A model generated the notes under the pieces. The model ran no database searches. It was not told where the DNA came from and worked only from the letters and a program-made list of their open reading frames with translations. Below, piece after piece: positions 44,658-55,886 of a stretch of 64,000 nucleotides of DNA. Source of the DNA: Sarocladium kiliense (lineage: Eukaryota; Ascomycota; Sordariomycetes; Hypocreales; Sarocladiaceae); the NCBI GenBank assembly GCA_030734395.1, contig JAUZTG010000017.1, positions 682,001 to 746,000 of the forward strand. Direction: 5' to 3'. Positions within the stretch are counted from its first letter, which is position 1. Every line of letters begins with the position of its first letter. A program made the translations under genes and the position numbers.

Positions 44658-47450
44658 TTATGGTCCTATATCGAAATCTCGACTAAAAAAGTCCAGGTCC
44701 GTATCCAGCATAAACTCATTAAGATCAATCCCTATAGGTACCTGTCTCGGTGCCATAGACGAACCTAGAGCCCTGTCTGATAGCGAATGGTGAATACTCG
44801 TTCCCATAGGCGCGTTGCTATTCTGTGAAGGATGATTGGTATTGAGACCCTCTCTTGACGAAGAAGATAGATCTAGCGGAGCTGTACCCCTCAAAAGTTA
44901 ACAAGGGTAGAGTAAGATTGCGCGTCTGGGGACCTGGACTTACCCGAAATGATGGGGAGAATAGTGAGCTGAGACAGATAGCTGACGCACCGCTCAACCA
45001 CGCGGTTCCCGCGATCGAGGTTCTGCAAAGCCTCGATAGCCATGTTGAAATATGGCAGTGAGGCCTCCACGAAATTCCACCTCAAAATGCGTTCTGGATC
45101 ATTCTTGCAGTCGTCGTAAGCCACATGCAGAGCCGCAAATATCGCAAGTCCCGCGTTAAATGCTATATAACACCATTTAGTAATTAGACAACCGCTTTAG
45201 ACAAAAAGTGACAATTGTAGCAATCTCGAAATACGCACTGTAAAAGAGGGAGTAATTCCAAGCTCCAAGTAGGTCTCGTCGCCAGCCCTCAGACATGACC
45301 ACAGTTCGTACAATTGATATGACAACCATTGCCGAGCTTACGCAAGTTTCGATGCTGCTGATAACAAGACGCTGAGTCATGCCTCGTTCGATACCGCTAG
45401 ATCTGGTCGAATTGCTTGTTGAGCTTGCACAACCGCAGGTGTCGAGAAATTTCTCCAGTATAGGTCGGTGAAGAAGGATCTGCAGGTTGTGATATCTGAC
45501 TGAGAGAACCATAGTGAATCTCTCCATGATTTTGTTCTGTAGCTCCATTTTCTCGAGAACGTGATGCTCTATAGGGTTGTTGTATATAGACATCTGGAGC
45601 GGAGAAAGTGATGCCTGCCATTCGTCTAGTTGTTCCTCTCCTTTGAGGACAAGAGATATAGTTTCTGAGTCAGTACGGTGATCGTCAAGACCTAGATTTT
45701 GACCATAACAGGCATCGATAATCTTGTACATTATGTTATACAAGGTTCTACTCGTCTTTAGTTGAAAATGTAATAGGTTGGAGAGCATCATGGACTTACA
45801 ATGTTGCAGTGTAAAAGAGACCATCCATCATATGAACTGGCGTAGGTTCTGGCGTCTGTCCAACCACCTGCAATGTACTGGTCGGCAAGTCGAGCTTTAC
45901 ATAGTTCTCTGGGATCATAGATGGTCGCCCGAATGTCATGCTCAAAGAGCTATTGAAACGGGTTCTTCGTTAGTTCTGCATCTATAAGTGTAGTTATGCA
46001 GGGCGTCATACCGATCAAGTAAAATGCATCCAAACCATACTCGCTTTCGAATTTCGCTCTCCAGAGGTGGAAACCCTTTATTCGTCTTTGGCGAATGGAG
46101 GCCTAGTTGGAATGCAGTTGTTATTGCTAGCCCATGGACTGTCCAGGCTTGGACGGACTTCTGAGTCCCTTGCAGGTACTGCCCCAATATTAAAAGATAT
46201 TGGACTAGCCGTTCAGCATCTGAAGTATATTATTACTGGGGTGCATGAATACATACCGAGCTCTAGACTGATGTTGCGCCTTGATTCCCTGTCGCACAAA
46301 CTGTTGGCCCTCTGGTAGTAGATGTCGGACTCCTCGATTCTTTCCTCTGCGGATATGTTTGACTCGACATACAATGTCGTCGCCATGGCGAGGATAATGT
46401 TCAGCAGGCCGAGCCAGGTCCTTCGCGCCATAGTGAAATTACTTCTCTTCATTTCAAAGTAGGTTGCACAAAACGATTCCTCGTGAATAAAAGGAAGCAG
46501 TTGTCCTGTCTTTTGGAAATACTCCTTTATGAGACTCCAGGTGCGCTCCTCGGGCGGCAGTGCGTAGATGTTAACGCTACCACGTAAGTGATCGCGGCGT
46601 CTCTTTGCGAATTCATCCTCTGCATGGTGGGGCCGGGAAACGCTCATCTCGCCGACGACTTCGCGGGGCAGGGTTGATGGCGAGGGGAATGCTTGATTCC
46701 AGTCACCGGCCCGGGTCATGGCCAAGGAGATGTGGCGCAGAAAGGCAATGTTTGACGATGGCCCTTAGAGGCTTCGTCAGTAAACACTCGGTAGTGACAA
46801 AGGACATGGAAAGCGTTACCAAAATATCCCCAGTCTTCCTCATCGGTGAACTTGATGGCGCCCATTCCATCGATGGAGTCCTCGGCTGTATCGATCACTC
46901 CAATCCCCCCGTAGGCTATCTGGTCTGATAACCTGGGGCCGACACTCTCAGGCCTTGCTTCAGTTTCAGGGCCATCTAGGGCCCTGTCACTAGTAGACGA
47001 GGTCGATATTTCGGTTGGAATTGGACGCCGACCTTGCTGCACTTGCCGCAAGGCTGACTCAATATCCTTGAGCCGCGTCTCCAATCGCTCCAGATAACTA
47101 AGTTCATGATTAATGTGTGATAATGAAAGGCGTTGAGTGGAGGATGGAGCACCTGCGGCCGACGGTGAGGCTAGTTGTGTTGCCGGCCTGTTCATAGAGA
47201 CATTCGCATGCTAGCTCCGTGCACAATGAACATTTCGGTCGTCTTCCATCGCACTAAATTTGAGGCGCTTGTCAGTGGTAACGGACGCCTGCTGTTTGGT
47301 TCGGGGTGTCCCTACACGTGTTTTGCGGTGCCTGCAGTTGCTGCATGCCAATGCGACCCTCCTCCTCTTGTTCGGGCCAGTCGTTGCCTGGCTCCCCGCA
47401 TGTGAATGCCGGGGGCTCGCATCGGGGTCATCGCTTTGGAAGGATGCCAT
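44658..47450 (-). CDS. Zn2Cys6 transcription factor with fungal-TF middle domain; apparent 1-nt frameshift
   Basis: Exons 47450-47316, 47253-46820, 46763-46257, 46204-46012, 45949-45800, 45747-45239, 45162-44944, 44881-44658. The zinc cluster is complete across intron 1: ACSNCRHRKTR then CDGRRPKCSLCTELACEC, spacing C-x2-C-x6-C-x6-C-x2-C-x6-C. A coiled coil (YLERLETRLKDIESAL) and the fungal-specific domain follow (FGPSSNIAFLRHI, GQYLQGTQKSVQAWTVHGLA, RKRVWFGCILLDR, SMTFGRPSMIP). All later joints agree in frame, but exon 2 has one base too many between the zinc cluster and the coiled coil, so the product would be about 790 aa only if that base is an error or is spliced around. Neighbouring catabolic genes suggest a pathway-specific activator; the break may make it a recent pseudogene. 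Confidence 0.75.
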
Positions 47451-47981
47451 GGAGAGATGCGGCGTCAAGGCTTCGGAATGAACGGCAGGAAAGGCAGATG
47501 TGAACCCGTCGGGAGCGATTTTCCGGCGGCTCTGTTCACCATCCTGAAATTTCGGGGGGAGAACGGGGATTCTTAAACTGAAAGCAGGTGGCTTGCTGGC
47601 ATTATGGCCGGTTTAGGCCCGGGGATCTGCATGGAGAAGTGCGGAGCAACTAGGATTAGGGTTGGAGATGGCCACGAGTGAGACGTTTGTCTGTATGAGT
47701 GAGGGGCGATCTGCGCTAGATCTGGGGCCCCGTCTGGAAGTTAAGAATGGGTTCTCGGAATGGGGACGGGTCTACGTATGAGCATCAGTGTGTAGTCAGC
47801 ATGAGAGATTACGCCCAAATTGCTTCCAAGTAGCTGACATTGCCAAGGGGTTTGGCCAACACAGGGGAGGTGTTGAGGACACCTTGAGGTGCACTTAAAA
47901 CCGAGCATTCGTATTTACTAGCTAGGTTGAATAGGCCACTAGTCAGTCCATAATGTCCGTCGTGCGGAGCACTTCGCGCAT
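47451..47981. other. Upstream region of the Zn2Cys6 gene
   Basis: 0.53 kb between the regulator start and the monooxygenase stop. GC-rich, with several CGG/CCG triplets, but no clear paired site. Confidence 0.4.
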
Positions 47982-49545
47982 TCACAGCTTTGACGCGGGC
48001 TGCTTCCCGCTGCAACTTGCGGGCATAAACCAGTCCATGTACTTGTCTTGTGTGGTCTTCGTTACTCCTGTCTCGGGGTGAAACGGTTCTCTCCCACCAT
48101 TGAGATAGGTCGATAGTGCAGCCTCTGCGTGGCCTTCGGCGTCGTATCCATATACCTCCAGTACTGTCTGCGGGTCCCCATACAAGTTGCTACTGCGGAG
48201 GTAATGTTTCCCCTCCAACTCTGCCTTCATAGCGTTATCTCGCGCTTGTTGCTTGGGTCCGTCAGGGAGGTGCCAGATAGCACCGTTGATAAATGAAACT
48301 TGCTGCTTAGCGTAGGCCTTGGGCATGCGCTCTTCTTCGTATATGTGCACAGCCTCGTCAAGGCGAATCTTGCCCTCCACCACCTTGGCAATGCACTGGG
48401 CCAAGAAGGCGCCATCTTCCATGGATGTAGCAGCACCTTGTGCCATGTGGTTGACCATTGAGTGGGCGGCGTCGCCCATAAGGACAACGTTTTTCCTTCT
48501 CGAGGACCATGACTTCATTGGGCCAGTTACCATGAGAGGCCAACGAGACTACAAAAGTGTTAGCAGATTAACCATTATAGAATTAGGGTTCAAGGAGGAT
48601 GTACCGTGCTGTCAATCATGTCGACGATGCGCTTGATACGAGGGTCGAAGTCCTTGTACTCATTCCGCAACTCCTCAATCGGAACGTCCGGAAGTGTCGA
48701 CCGTAGCTTTTCAGGGCGATGATGTGAAAGAACAAGGTTGAACATCTTGCCGGCATTGATGGGGTATGTAATAATGTAGGCATCTTCAGCCATCCATACC
48801 TCCATAGTCAGCTTCTCTATCAGCTCTTTAGCGATAGGATCCTGCCGGATGCGGTCGTACGGCACTATAGCTCGGTAGGCGCTGTTTGTCGTGGGGGGCT
48901 CGGGAGCGATACCAGGAAAGAGAGTCTTCCTTGTGATGCTGTTGATGCCGTCAGCTCCGACGACGAAGTCGAAGATGTACGTTTTCCCCTTAGTAGTCTT
49001 CAGAGTAACGTTCTTGGAGTCCTCGTGTTGGATTTCAGCAACGGCGGAGTCAATGTTGATCTTCGCTCCAAGCTCCTCAGCGACTTTGGCTAGCCCTTCA
49101 TGAAGGTGAGCCCGGTGGACTACCCACCACGGACGCCCTAGGCTCTCTTCCAAAGTGGCGATCTTGGTATATCCCACGGGAGTACCGTCTTTGCGGCGCA
49201 TGTTGAGCTCCTCAAACTGCACGAGATTGTTGCCAATTACCTTGTCAACACCCCATCGCTGCAGGAGCACAGACACGTTCGGGGTAACTTGAATGCCTGC
49301 ACCAATCTGTAAAGATGATTAGTAGACCACCAATTTGGAGTTTCTGGGTTACGAGAAACAAACTTCGCCAAGCTGTTCGGCCGACTCGAGCACCGTGACC
49401 CGGGCACCGGCTCGTCGAAGGGCGATAGCGGCCGCCAGGCCACCAATGCCAGCGCCTACAATACCGACGTGAAGATTGACACCCTGCAAACAGCGAAGAA
49501 TTAGCCAGGAATATCTTTCTAGTCATTCCAACTATTTCTCACCAT
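47982..49545 (-). CDS. Salicylate-hydroxylase-like FAD monooxygenase, 463 aa
   Basis: Exons 49545-49543 (ATG alone), 49483-49364, 49306-48605, 48548-47982. Group A flavoprotein hydroxylase: GIVGAGIGGLAAAIALRRAGARVTVLES (FAD, GxGxxG), WWVVHRAHLHEGL (DG-motif region), FVVGADGINS and VVLMGDAAHSMVNHMAQGAATSMEDG (GD motif). Such enzymes use NAD(P)H and O2 to hydroxylate aromatic acids; salicylate hydroxylase, which makes catechol, is the closest well-known type, and 6-hydroxynicotinate or other aromatic-acid 3-monooxygenases are alternatives. The donor of intron 2 is GTTTGT. The start is odd: the ATG is followed directly by GTGAGA, so exon 1 would encode Met only. The C-terminus is SKL, a textbook peroxisomal PTS1. 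It shares a 440-bp divergent promoter with the hydrolase. Confidence 0.88.
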
Positions 49546-49987
49546 GATGCTTAAGGATTGTCCACTTATTGTCCAAACAGAGGATGGTGAGATAAGTATG
49601 TATCGTGAGCGGTCTTTTCCTATTATCGTTGTGCTTTTCAGTTTGTCAGTTGGTCATCATCAGCAGCATGATTTCACTCTTTTATTTTATCCTCGATCTG
49701 CTTCGAAAGCGTGATGGGCAGCCCATGACGTTGGAGTCGGGTCGAGTTTCGGGGAGTTAGGCATACGCCCCCACTTGAACCCCATAAGCATCATGAATCC
49801 CCCCCACATGATGCCACACATAGTCTCAAGGACAATAATCTTCCCCGAGCTAGGGTAGAGTATTAATTGAAAACCATCCAAGAGAAGGATGTTTCTTGCT
49901 CCTATTCGCATTGCCATTCTCCTAGGCCCCCCCAACTTGGTCACCCGTCCCGCAAGTGTCGCGTCCCGAATTACTGTACGAGCAAAT
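49546..49987. promoter_or_regulatory. Divergent promoter, monooxygenase / hydrolase
   Basis: 442 bp between the two ATGs. An open frame runs in from ATG 49889 into the hydrolase, so the hydrolase leader may be partly coding. No convincing paired CGG site was found. Confidence 0.45.
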
Positions 49988-51023
49988 ATGGTTGAACCCA
50001 TCAAGAACATTTCCGTCTCTCATCTAGGAGGCATCCAGGTCGGGTTCCGGCTGTCATCGCCTGCCCTTGATGCCAGCAAACCGACTCTGGTCTTGTTCAT
50101 TCCTTTCACTACTACAGCGGATTACTATTTGCCAGAGTTCGAGAACCAGACTCTGCGATCCGCTCTCAACCTGATAGCTATTGAGCCACTCGGTCATGGA
50201 CAAACTAGGACTAAGGCGACGGAATCATTCAATTACTGGGATTCTGCTATCATGAGCTTCCAGCTCTTGGATGCCTTGGGCATTGAGAAGGTCTTTGCAC
50301 TGGGAACATCTCAAGGGGGCTGGATTGCAGCCAGAATGGCTTTACTGTACCCAGACCGGGTTCGACCATCCTTAAATGACACGATTCTCATTTCGTTCCG
50401 GCTAACACCAAGTACAGATCAAAGGCATTATTGCTCTAGGCTCTTCAATGGACTCGGAGTCTCCCAAGAGCCAGGAGCTAGGGTGCTGGGATGCATTGGG
50501 CGCCTGTTCGGGCTTACTTGCCCTAGCTGGTGATCTTGCGGTTTCCCATGACTTTGAGCCCGGGGATGCATACTATGACTATCTCATGGAGATTGGCTAC
50601 GGAAACACGATTGATAAGGATACCAAAGACTTTTGGACAAGGACCATTAAGTCAAATTATAACGGCGACGGGGGAAAGAGAAGGATTTGCATGGCTGCTG
50701 TGGCTTTGACTGGGAGAGATAGCTTGCATGGGCGTTTGCCGTACATCAAGTGTCCAGTTCTCTGGATGCAGGTATGGCCCCTGACTAATACTCATATCCT
50801 TCTGTACCTCATGCTAATATGATAATAGGGCACTGACGATGTTGTATTCAGCGTTCCGCAGGCTGAGGCGGACATTGCTCGATTTACTAACTCTGTGAAA
50901 ACGAAGTTCATCCCATGCCAGGGAGGTGTTCACTTTTTGAGCAGAACTCACGGGGAAATGATTCAGCAGGAGCTTTTGGAGTTTATCTTCAATCGGAGTG
51001 GAAGCGTTAAATCAGTTCTTTAA
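49988..51023 (+). CDS. Alpha/beta hydrolase, 306 aa
   Basis: Exons 49988-50359, 50418-50771, 50829-51023. Nucleophile elbow FALGTSQGGW (Ser in GxSxG), acid in WMQGTDDVVFS (completed across intron 2), and His in CQGGVHFLS, in the canonical order, plus the oxyanion-strand LVLFIPFTTTADYY. The family includes esterases, enol-lactonases and C-C hydrolases; in an aromatic-acid cluster an ester or lactone hydrolase is plausible, but no substrate can be read from sequence. Start: ATG 49988 gives MVEPIKNISVSHLGG, the expected N-terminus; ATG 49889 would add 33 residues (MFLAPIRIAILLG) that resemble an organelle-targeting leader, so a longer form is possible. Confidence 0.85.
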
Positions 51024-51148
51024 ATAGTGCTCTATGCTTTATGCGTAGCAGTACTCTGCACGTCATAGTTGAACAAAAATTGCATTCTTCAATTCTCATA
51101 TATCGCCGCTCGAAGCCGTCGAAACTTCTGATGATGCCGACGTGAAAG

Positions 51149-51306
51149 CTCCCCCCAAGTTCCCACGCGGTTGCCCAGCCGTAGCACAGACTTGCGGGGA
51201 GACAGTTCGGTTCCGGGTGGCTGGCTACTCCCCCCAAGTTCCCACAAGGTTGCCCAGCCGTAGCACAGAATTGCGGGGAGACAGTTAGGTTTTCCGGGTG
51301 GCCGTT
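51149..51306. repeat. 79-bp tandem duplication upstream of the permease
   Basis: Two copies in direct tandem, starting at 51149 and 51228, each running ctccccccaagttccca ... gttgcccagccgtagcacag ... ttgcggggagacagtt ... ccgggtgg. About 90% identical, with scattered substitutions and small indels, GC-rich, in the 0.6 kb between the hydrolase stop and the permease start. Confidence 0.9.
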
Positions 51307-51636
51307 AGCTCCACCCGTCGACCGTCGGTTGGGGCTAACATTGCTTATGCTAAATAATACCATCCGGCTAGTGCCCAGGGGTAGACCGGATCGCGGGGTA
51401 CAGGCAAATAAACTATAAGCACACTCTGGCCTATCTCCCCGGGACCCGGAGTATTATATGCGATACTGTACGTATTTGGGGTTCGTCTGGGTGAGAAGAA
51501 GGGACCATGGCCAACAAAACCAAACACAAGTTATAAATGCACCGCCTTACGTTGCCTTGTTCGTTTACAATTCCACTTATATCTCTCGCTGTGTTTTTAC
51601 TCAGGCTTTCTGACCAAATTCTGGCCAACATTCAGC

Positions 51637-53275
51637 ATGGATACTGAAAAACCTGTCACTGAGGTTGGGGAGCACACATCTGGCAGCACCAGTGGAGAGA
51701 ACACTGTCGAGCCCGGTGAGATTGACCACCAGGCTGAGAAGCAACTTCTTCGCAAAGTCGACAAATTCACAATTCCTACTGTTATGCTTGCATATTTGCT
51801 TTGCTTCCTTGATCGGACCAACATTGGAAATGCCCGTCTTTTTGGCATGGAAAGGGATCTAGGTATGGTTGGAAACCAGTACCAGATTGCCGTGGCCGTT
51901 TTGTTTGTCCCCTACGTTCTGATCGAAGTCCCAAGCAACTTGCTTCTCAAAAAGTTCCGACCGTCAAGGTGGCTTGCTTTTATCATGATTGGTTGGGGCA
52001 TCGTCTCTACCTTGACGGGCATAGTGCAAAGTTATGCCGGTTTAGTCGCGACTCGCGTACTGCTGGGGCTTCTAGAGGGAGGCCTACTGCCAGGTCTTAC
52101 TGTCTATCTTACGCTATTCTACACAAAGAAAGAGATTGCACTGCGCATTGCGTATCTCTTCGTAAGTTCCGCTCTCGCTGGAGCTTGCGGTGGGCTGCTT
52201 GCATATGGCATTGGATATATGGATGGGTTGGCGGGTCTTTCGGGATGGCGCTGGATCTTCATTCTGGAAGGTAACTGGAAACCCCAGATCTGCTGAGTCA
52301 TTCAATCTAAACATTCCATTCAGGTATTCCAACCGTGGTTCTTGGAGTTGCCCTCCTATTTGTTCTCGCCGATGAACCTCGAACAGCATGGTATCTCGAA
52401 GAAGACGAGAGAAGAATGCTAGTAGCGCGGCTTCAGAAGCAGGTCGGGTTCCACGAAGACTTCGACATGAAGGACGCTATACTTGCGGCTAAGGATTGGA
52501 AAACATGGTCCTTCGCAGCAGGGCAGTTCACTGTCAACGCAATGCTTTACAGTTACTCTGTTTTCCTTCCGTCAATCATTCGCGGTATGTTATCTTCACC
52601 GCATGACTACGTAAGAGACCTTCGATTTTGATAACCTAATTTATCAGGTTTGGGCGAATGGTCAACTGCCCAGGCTCAGGCTTTGACTGTCCCTTGTTAT
52701 GCTCTCGGCGCTATCAGCTATCTAGTTGTCGCACGGATATCCGATCGCCAACAGTTGAGAGGCCTATATCAGGTGATATTCCTGGTCGTGTGTATCATTG
52801 GATATGGGATATCGCTTGCTCCAGCTCCCTCCTCTGTGCATTATTTTGCCATCTTTGTAATCTCACTGGGTCTCTTCGTTGTCGTGGGGCTACCCCTGGC
52901 TTGGCTACCCTCGAACAATCCGCGATATGGCAAACGCACAACTGCATCGGCCATACAGATTACTATTTGTAACTGCTCCGGCATTCTCGCACCGTTCGTG
53001 AGTAACATGATTATCGAGACTTTCCCGCAAGCATCCTCTAACATGACCAACAGCTATATCCCACCTCAGACGGTCCTCGATACATCATGGGATACTCGGT
53101 TTCAATCGGCTTGCTCGGTGTGGCAATGATTATCTACGGATTCATGGCAATATATCTGCATCTTGTTAATAATCGACGTAAAGCTGGAAAAGAGGACTAT
53201 AAGATTGCGGGGATGACTGACGAGGAGGTGGATGCGCTGGGTGACAGAAGCCCACGCTTCATATACACGATTTGA
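51637..53275 (+). CDS. MFS permease, allantoate/DAL5 (anion:cation symporter) family, 488 aa
   Basis: Exons 51637-52270, 52324-52584, 52648-52997, 53054-53275. About 12 hydrophobic segments with an N-terminal acidic tail. Family signatures: FLDRTNIGNARLFGMERDLGM after TM1, RVLLGLLEGGLLPG and LSGWRWIFILEGIPTVV (completed across intron 1), ending SDGPRYIMGYSVSIGLLG after intron 3. DAL5-type permeases bring allantoate, nicotinate, pantothenate, dipeptides and aromatic acids into fungi by proton symport at the plasma membrane. Being next to a salicylate-hydroxylase-like enzyme suggests uptake of the aromatic substrate. The third intron has no alternative frame and its joint restores the last helix. 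Confidence 0.9.
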
Positions 53276-53794
53276 TCAGCACTTTAGGTATAAGAGATAG
53301 GTCCTGAACCGAAATATTAGTTGAGAGGTTGCTGTACTCACTATTGACATACGCGTGATGTATAACATCGGTTGTATATGCTTCTTTCCCTTATATCCCG
53401 TCGTCCCAACAAGTTTCTCTCCCTCTCTTAATATTATCACAATTCAATCACTCTCATCTTAGTTGATCTGGAATTGTCGGACTATTCTCTCACGTTAATC
53501 ACTGTAGTTGACAAGAAGAGTGATCCGCAGAAGTGGTGTATAGATGTCAAGTCTGATACAAGAGAGTTGCGCTGTATGCATGGTGTGGAATGAGCGATTA
53601 TGAGAGGGTGCACATATATTGATGTTTGAAACGCTATCTCAATATCTGTGTGCTTCGAATGCATACAGACTATTTGGTTTGTTACAAGGCAGTCAACAGT
53701 TGCTTGACCTCCCGAACTTTCAATTCACTCGCGCCAGGCATAAATGAATCCCAACTATTTGGCTCTCATGAGATGTCAGACGTATACGCCCGAG
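53276..53794. other. Convergent intergenic, nothing seen
   Basis: 0.5 kb between the permease and aldehyde dehydrogenase stops; ordinary composition. Confidence 0.45.
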
Positions 53795-55585
53795 CTACAG
53801 ACGGCTTTGGGCCTGCGTATCGAGGCCTCCAAGAGTTATCGTTTTGATGGTTTGGTACTCTTGAATTCCATACATGCTGCCTTCTCGACCAAAGCCACTT
53901 GACTTGACGCCTCCAAACCTGAAACAGTTTTAGCATCGATTCTTGTGTTATATGAGTTCAACTCACGGTGCAGCGGGATCGCTGATGACAGCAGTGTTGA
54001 CCCCAACCATGCCAACTTGGAGCGCCCTAGCCACTCGCCAAATTCTCTGAATATCACTGCTGTAAAAGTAACCAGCAAGACCCATCTCCGTATCATTTGC
54101 AATCTCAACCACCTCTTTTTCACTTCTAAACCGGAATAATGCTGCCACAGGTCCGAAGGTCTCATCGTGGGCAATTTTCATTTCAGTAGTCACTTCTGTA
54201 AGCACCGTAGGCTCAAAGAAGTTCGCACCGAGATGAGGTATAGGCTTCCCCCCGATGAGAACTTTAGCTCCGCGAGATAATGCATCGCCAACATGTTCAC
54301 GGACCTTTTCTAAGGCCCGGCCATGCACTAGTGGGCCATGTGTAACTCCGGTTTTGGTGAGGCCGTCTCCAACGACGAAGGAGATTCGAGCGCGGTCAGC
54401 CAACTTGGTAGCGAACTCGTCATATACATCATCGTGCACGAAGATTCGATTTGCCGAGACACAAGTCTGACCTGAGGAGCGAAACTTGCAATATATAGCT
54501 CCTGCCACGGCAGCGTCGATATCGGCGTCCTTGAAAATAATGAACGGGGCGTTCCCGCCGAGCTCAAGTGAAACCTTCTTCAGGGTTGTCTCCGCACACT
54601 GTCTCATGAGTATCTTGCCGACGTGAGTCGAACCTGTGAACGATATCTTATGAACTAGCCGGGATGAAGTGAGAGTGTGGACGACTTCGACGGTATTGGA
54701 TAGCGCGGTTGCCACGTTGATTACGCCCCGTGGGATCCCAGCTCTGTTGGCAAGTTCCACCATGGCGTTGACAGAGAATGGGGTCTCTGCGGGGGACTTT
54801 ATGACAACTGTACATCCCGCTGCTAGAGCTGCGCCAGCCTTTCTAAGAGGGTCTATTAGTTGCAGTGATCTGTCGCTAAAACCTGTCAATGAGATACTTG
54901 CCTGGTTATCATGGCCGCGGGGAAATTCCATCTGTACCAGTGTAAGCTAGAAGAACACTTCTATGACATGTCGAACAGATACTCACGGCGTAATCAGCGC
55001 ACAAACACCCACAGGCTCCTTGACCGTGAGCACCTGATTGCCACTATCGGTCACAGGCATAACGTTGCCATATACCCGTGGAGCTTCTTCGCTGAACCAT
55101 TCCAGAAAACTCGCGGCGTATGCTACCTCACCTCGCGCGTCTGCGAGTGGTTTGCCATTCTCTAGAGTGATGAGAATGCTTATATCTTCCAGGTTCTGGA
55201 TCACGAGATCGTGCCATTTACGTAGAAGACGCGATCGCTCCCGGGCGGTTGTGGCCTGAAAAAACCTGAAAGCCTCCCACGCAGCTTGTATTGCTAGCTC
55301 CGTCTCGTCTTCGGAGAATTCGGGACATGTTCCAATCACTTGCGCGGTAGCTGGATCTATAGAGAAAAGCTCAGTTCTTGAATCAGTTTCGGTCGTCAGG
55401 ACGGATCAAACCAACTATGAACTTCGAATACTTTGCCAGTTTGGCCAGCTACGCATTCTCCGTTGATGTTCACTGTCTCGATGAACAGTGACGGATCCTT
55501 CAGCTGTCAATACCAAGGGCGTCAGTGACTCGACGCGACCAGTTACAAAAACACCACTAACTTTGGATCTTGTATTATATGACAT
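53795..55585 (-). CDS. GabD-type aldehyde dehydrogenase (succinate-semialdehyde-like), 503 aa
   Basis: Exons 55585-55562, 55503-55416, 55356-54987, 54931-54902 (30 nt), 54842-53967, 53918-53795. NAD(P)-dependent ALDH fold: [21 protein letters not shown] (joined across the micro-exon), [10 protein letters not shown], catalytic Glu in [11 protein letters not shown], catalytic Cys in [23 protein letters not shown], and [17 protein letters not shown] after the last intron. The SGQTC-ANR pattern is that of GabD succinate-semialdehyde dehydrogenases and of salicylaldehyde/vanillin dehydrogenase relatives. In this cluster it may oxidise an aromatic aldehyde to the acid used by the monooxygenase. The intron after the micro-exon starts GC (AG|GCAAGT), the accepted GC-AG type. 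Confidence 0.88.
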
Positions 55586-55744
55586 GTTGAATATGGCGGC
55601 GACAGTTCAAACTAATGAAATGTCATAGAAGTGATGTGATCGTGTCAAGGGTGACTCTCGCATTATCTCGAACACGCCCGTATGTGAACAGGCCATTCTC
55701 TTTAAGCCGGGTACTGCAGAGGCTTCCATTCGGCATCGGCATAC

Positions 55745-55886
55745 CGGAGATAGGAATGTGTACTGTTCCGAGGAAATCATAATAGAGCATTTTCTTCATT
55801 TCGGTGCCGGCAGTCGGCAGTTACAACCGACCGTGGGGCCCACCGGGGAGTTCGGCTCAGATGGGTCACTCGGATTCCTATCTCCG
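55745..55886. repeat. 13-bp perfect inverted repeat upstream of the aldehyde dehydrogenase
   Basis: CGGAGATAGGAAT at 55745-55757 and its exact reverse complement at 55874-55886, 116 bp apart, 160-300 bp upstream of the dehydrogenase ATG. The stem does not extend on either side and there is no flanking duplication, so a regulator site pair is as likely as a tiny mobile element. Confidence 0.6.
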
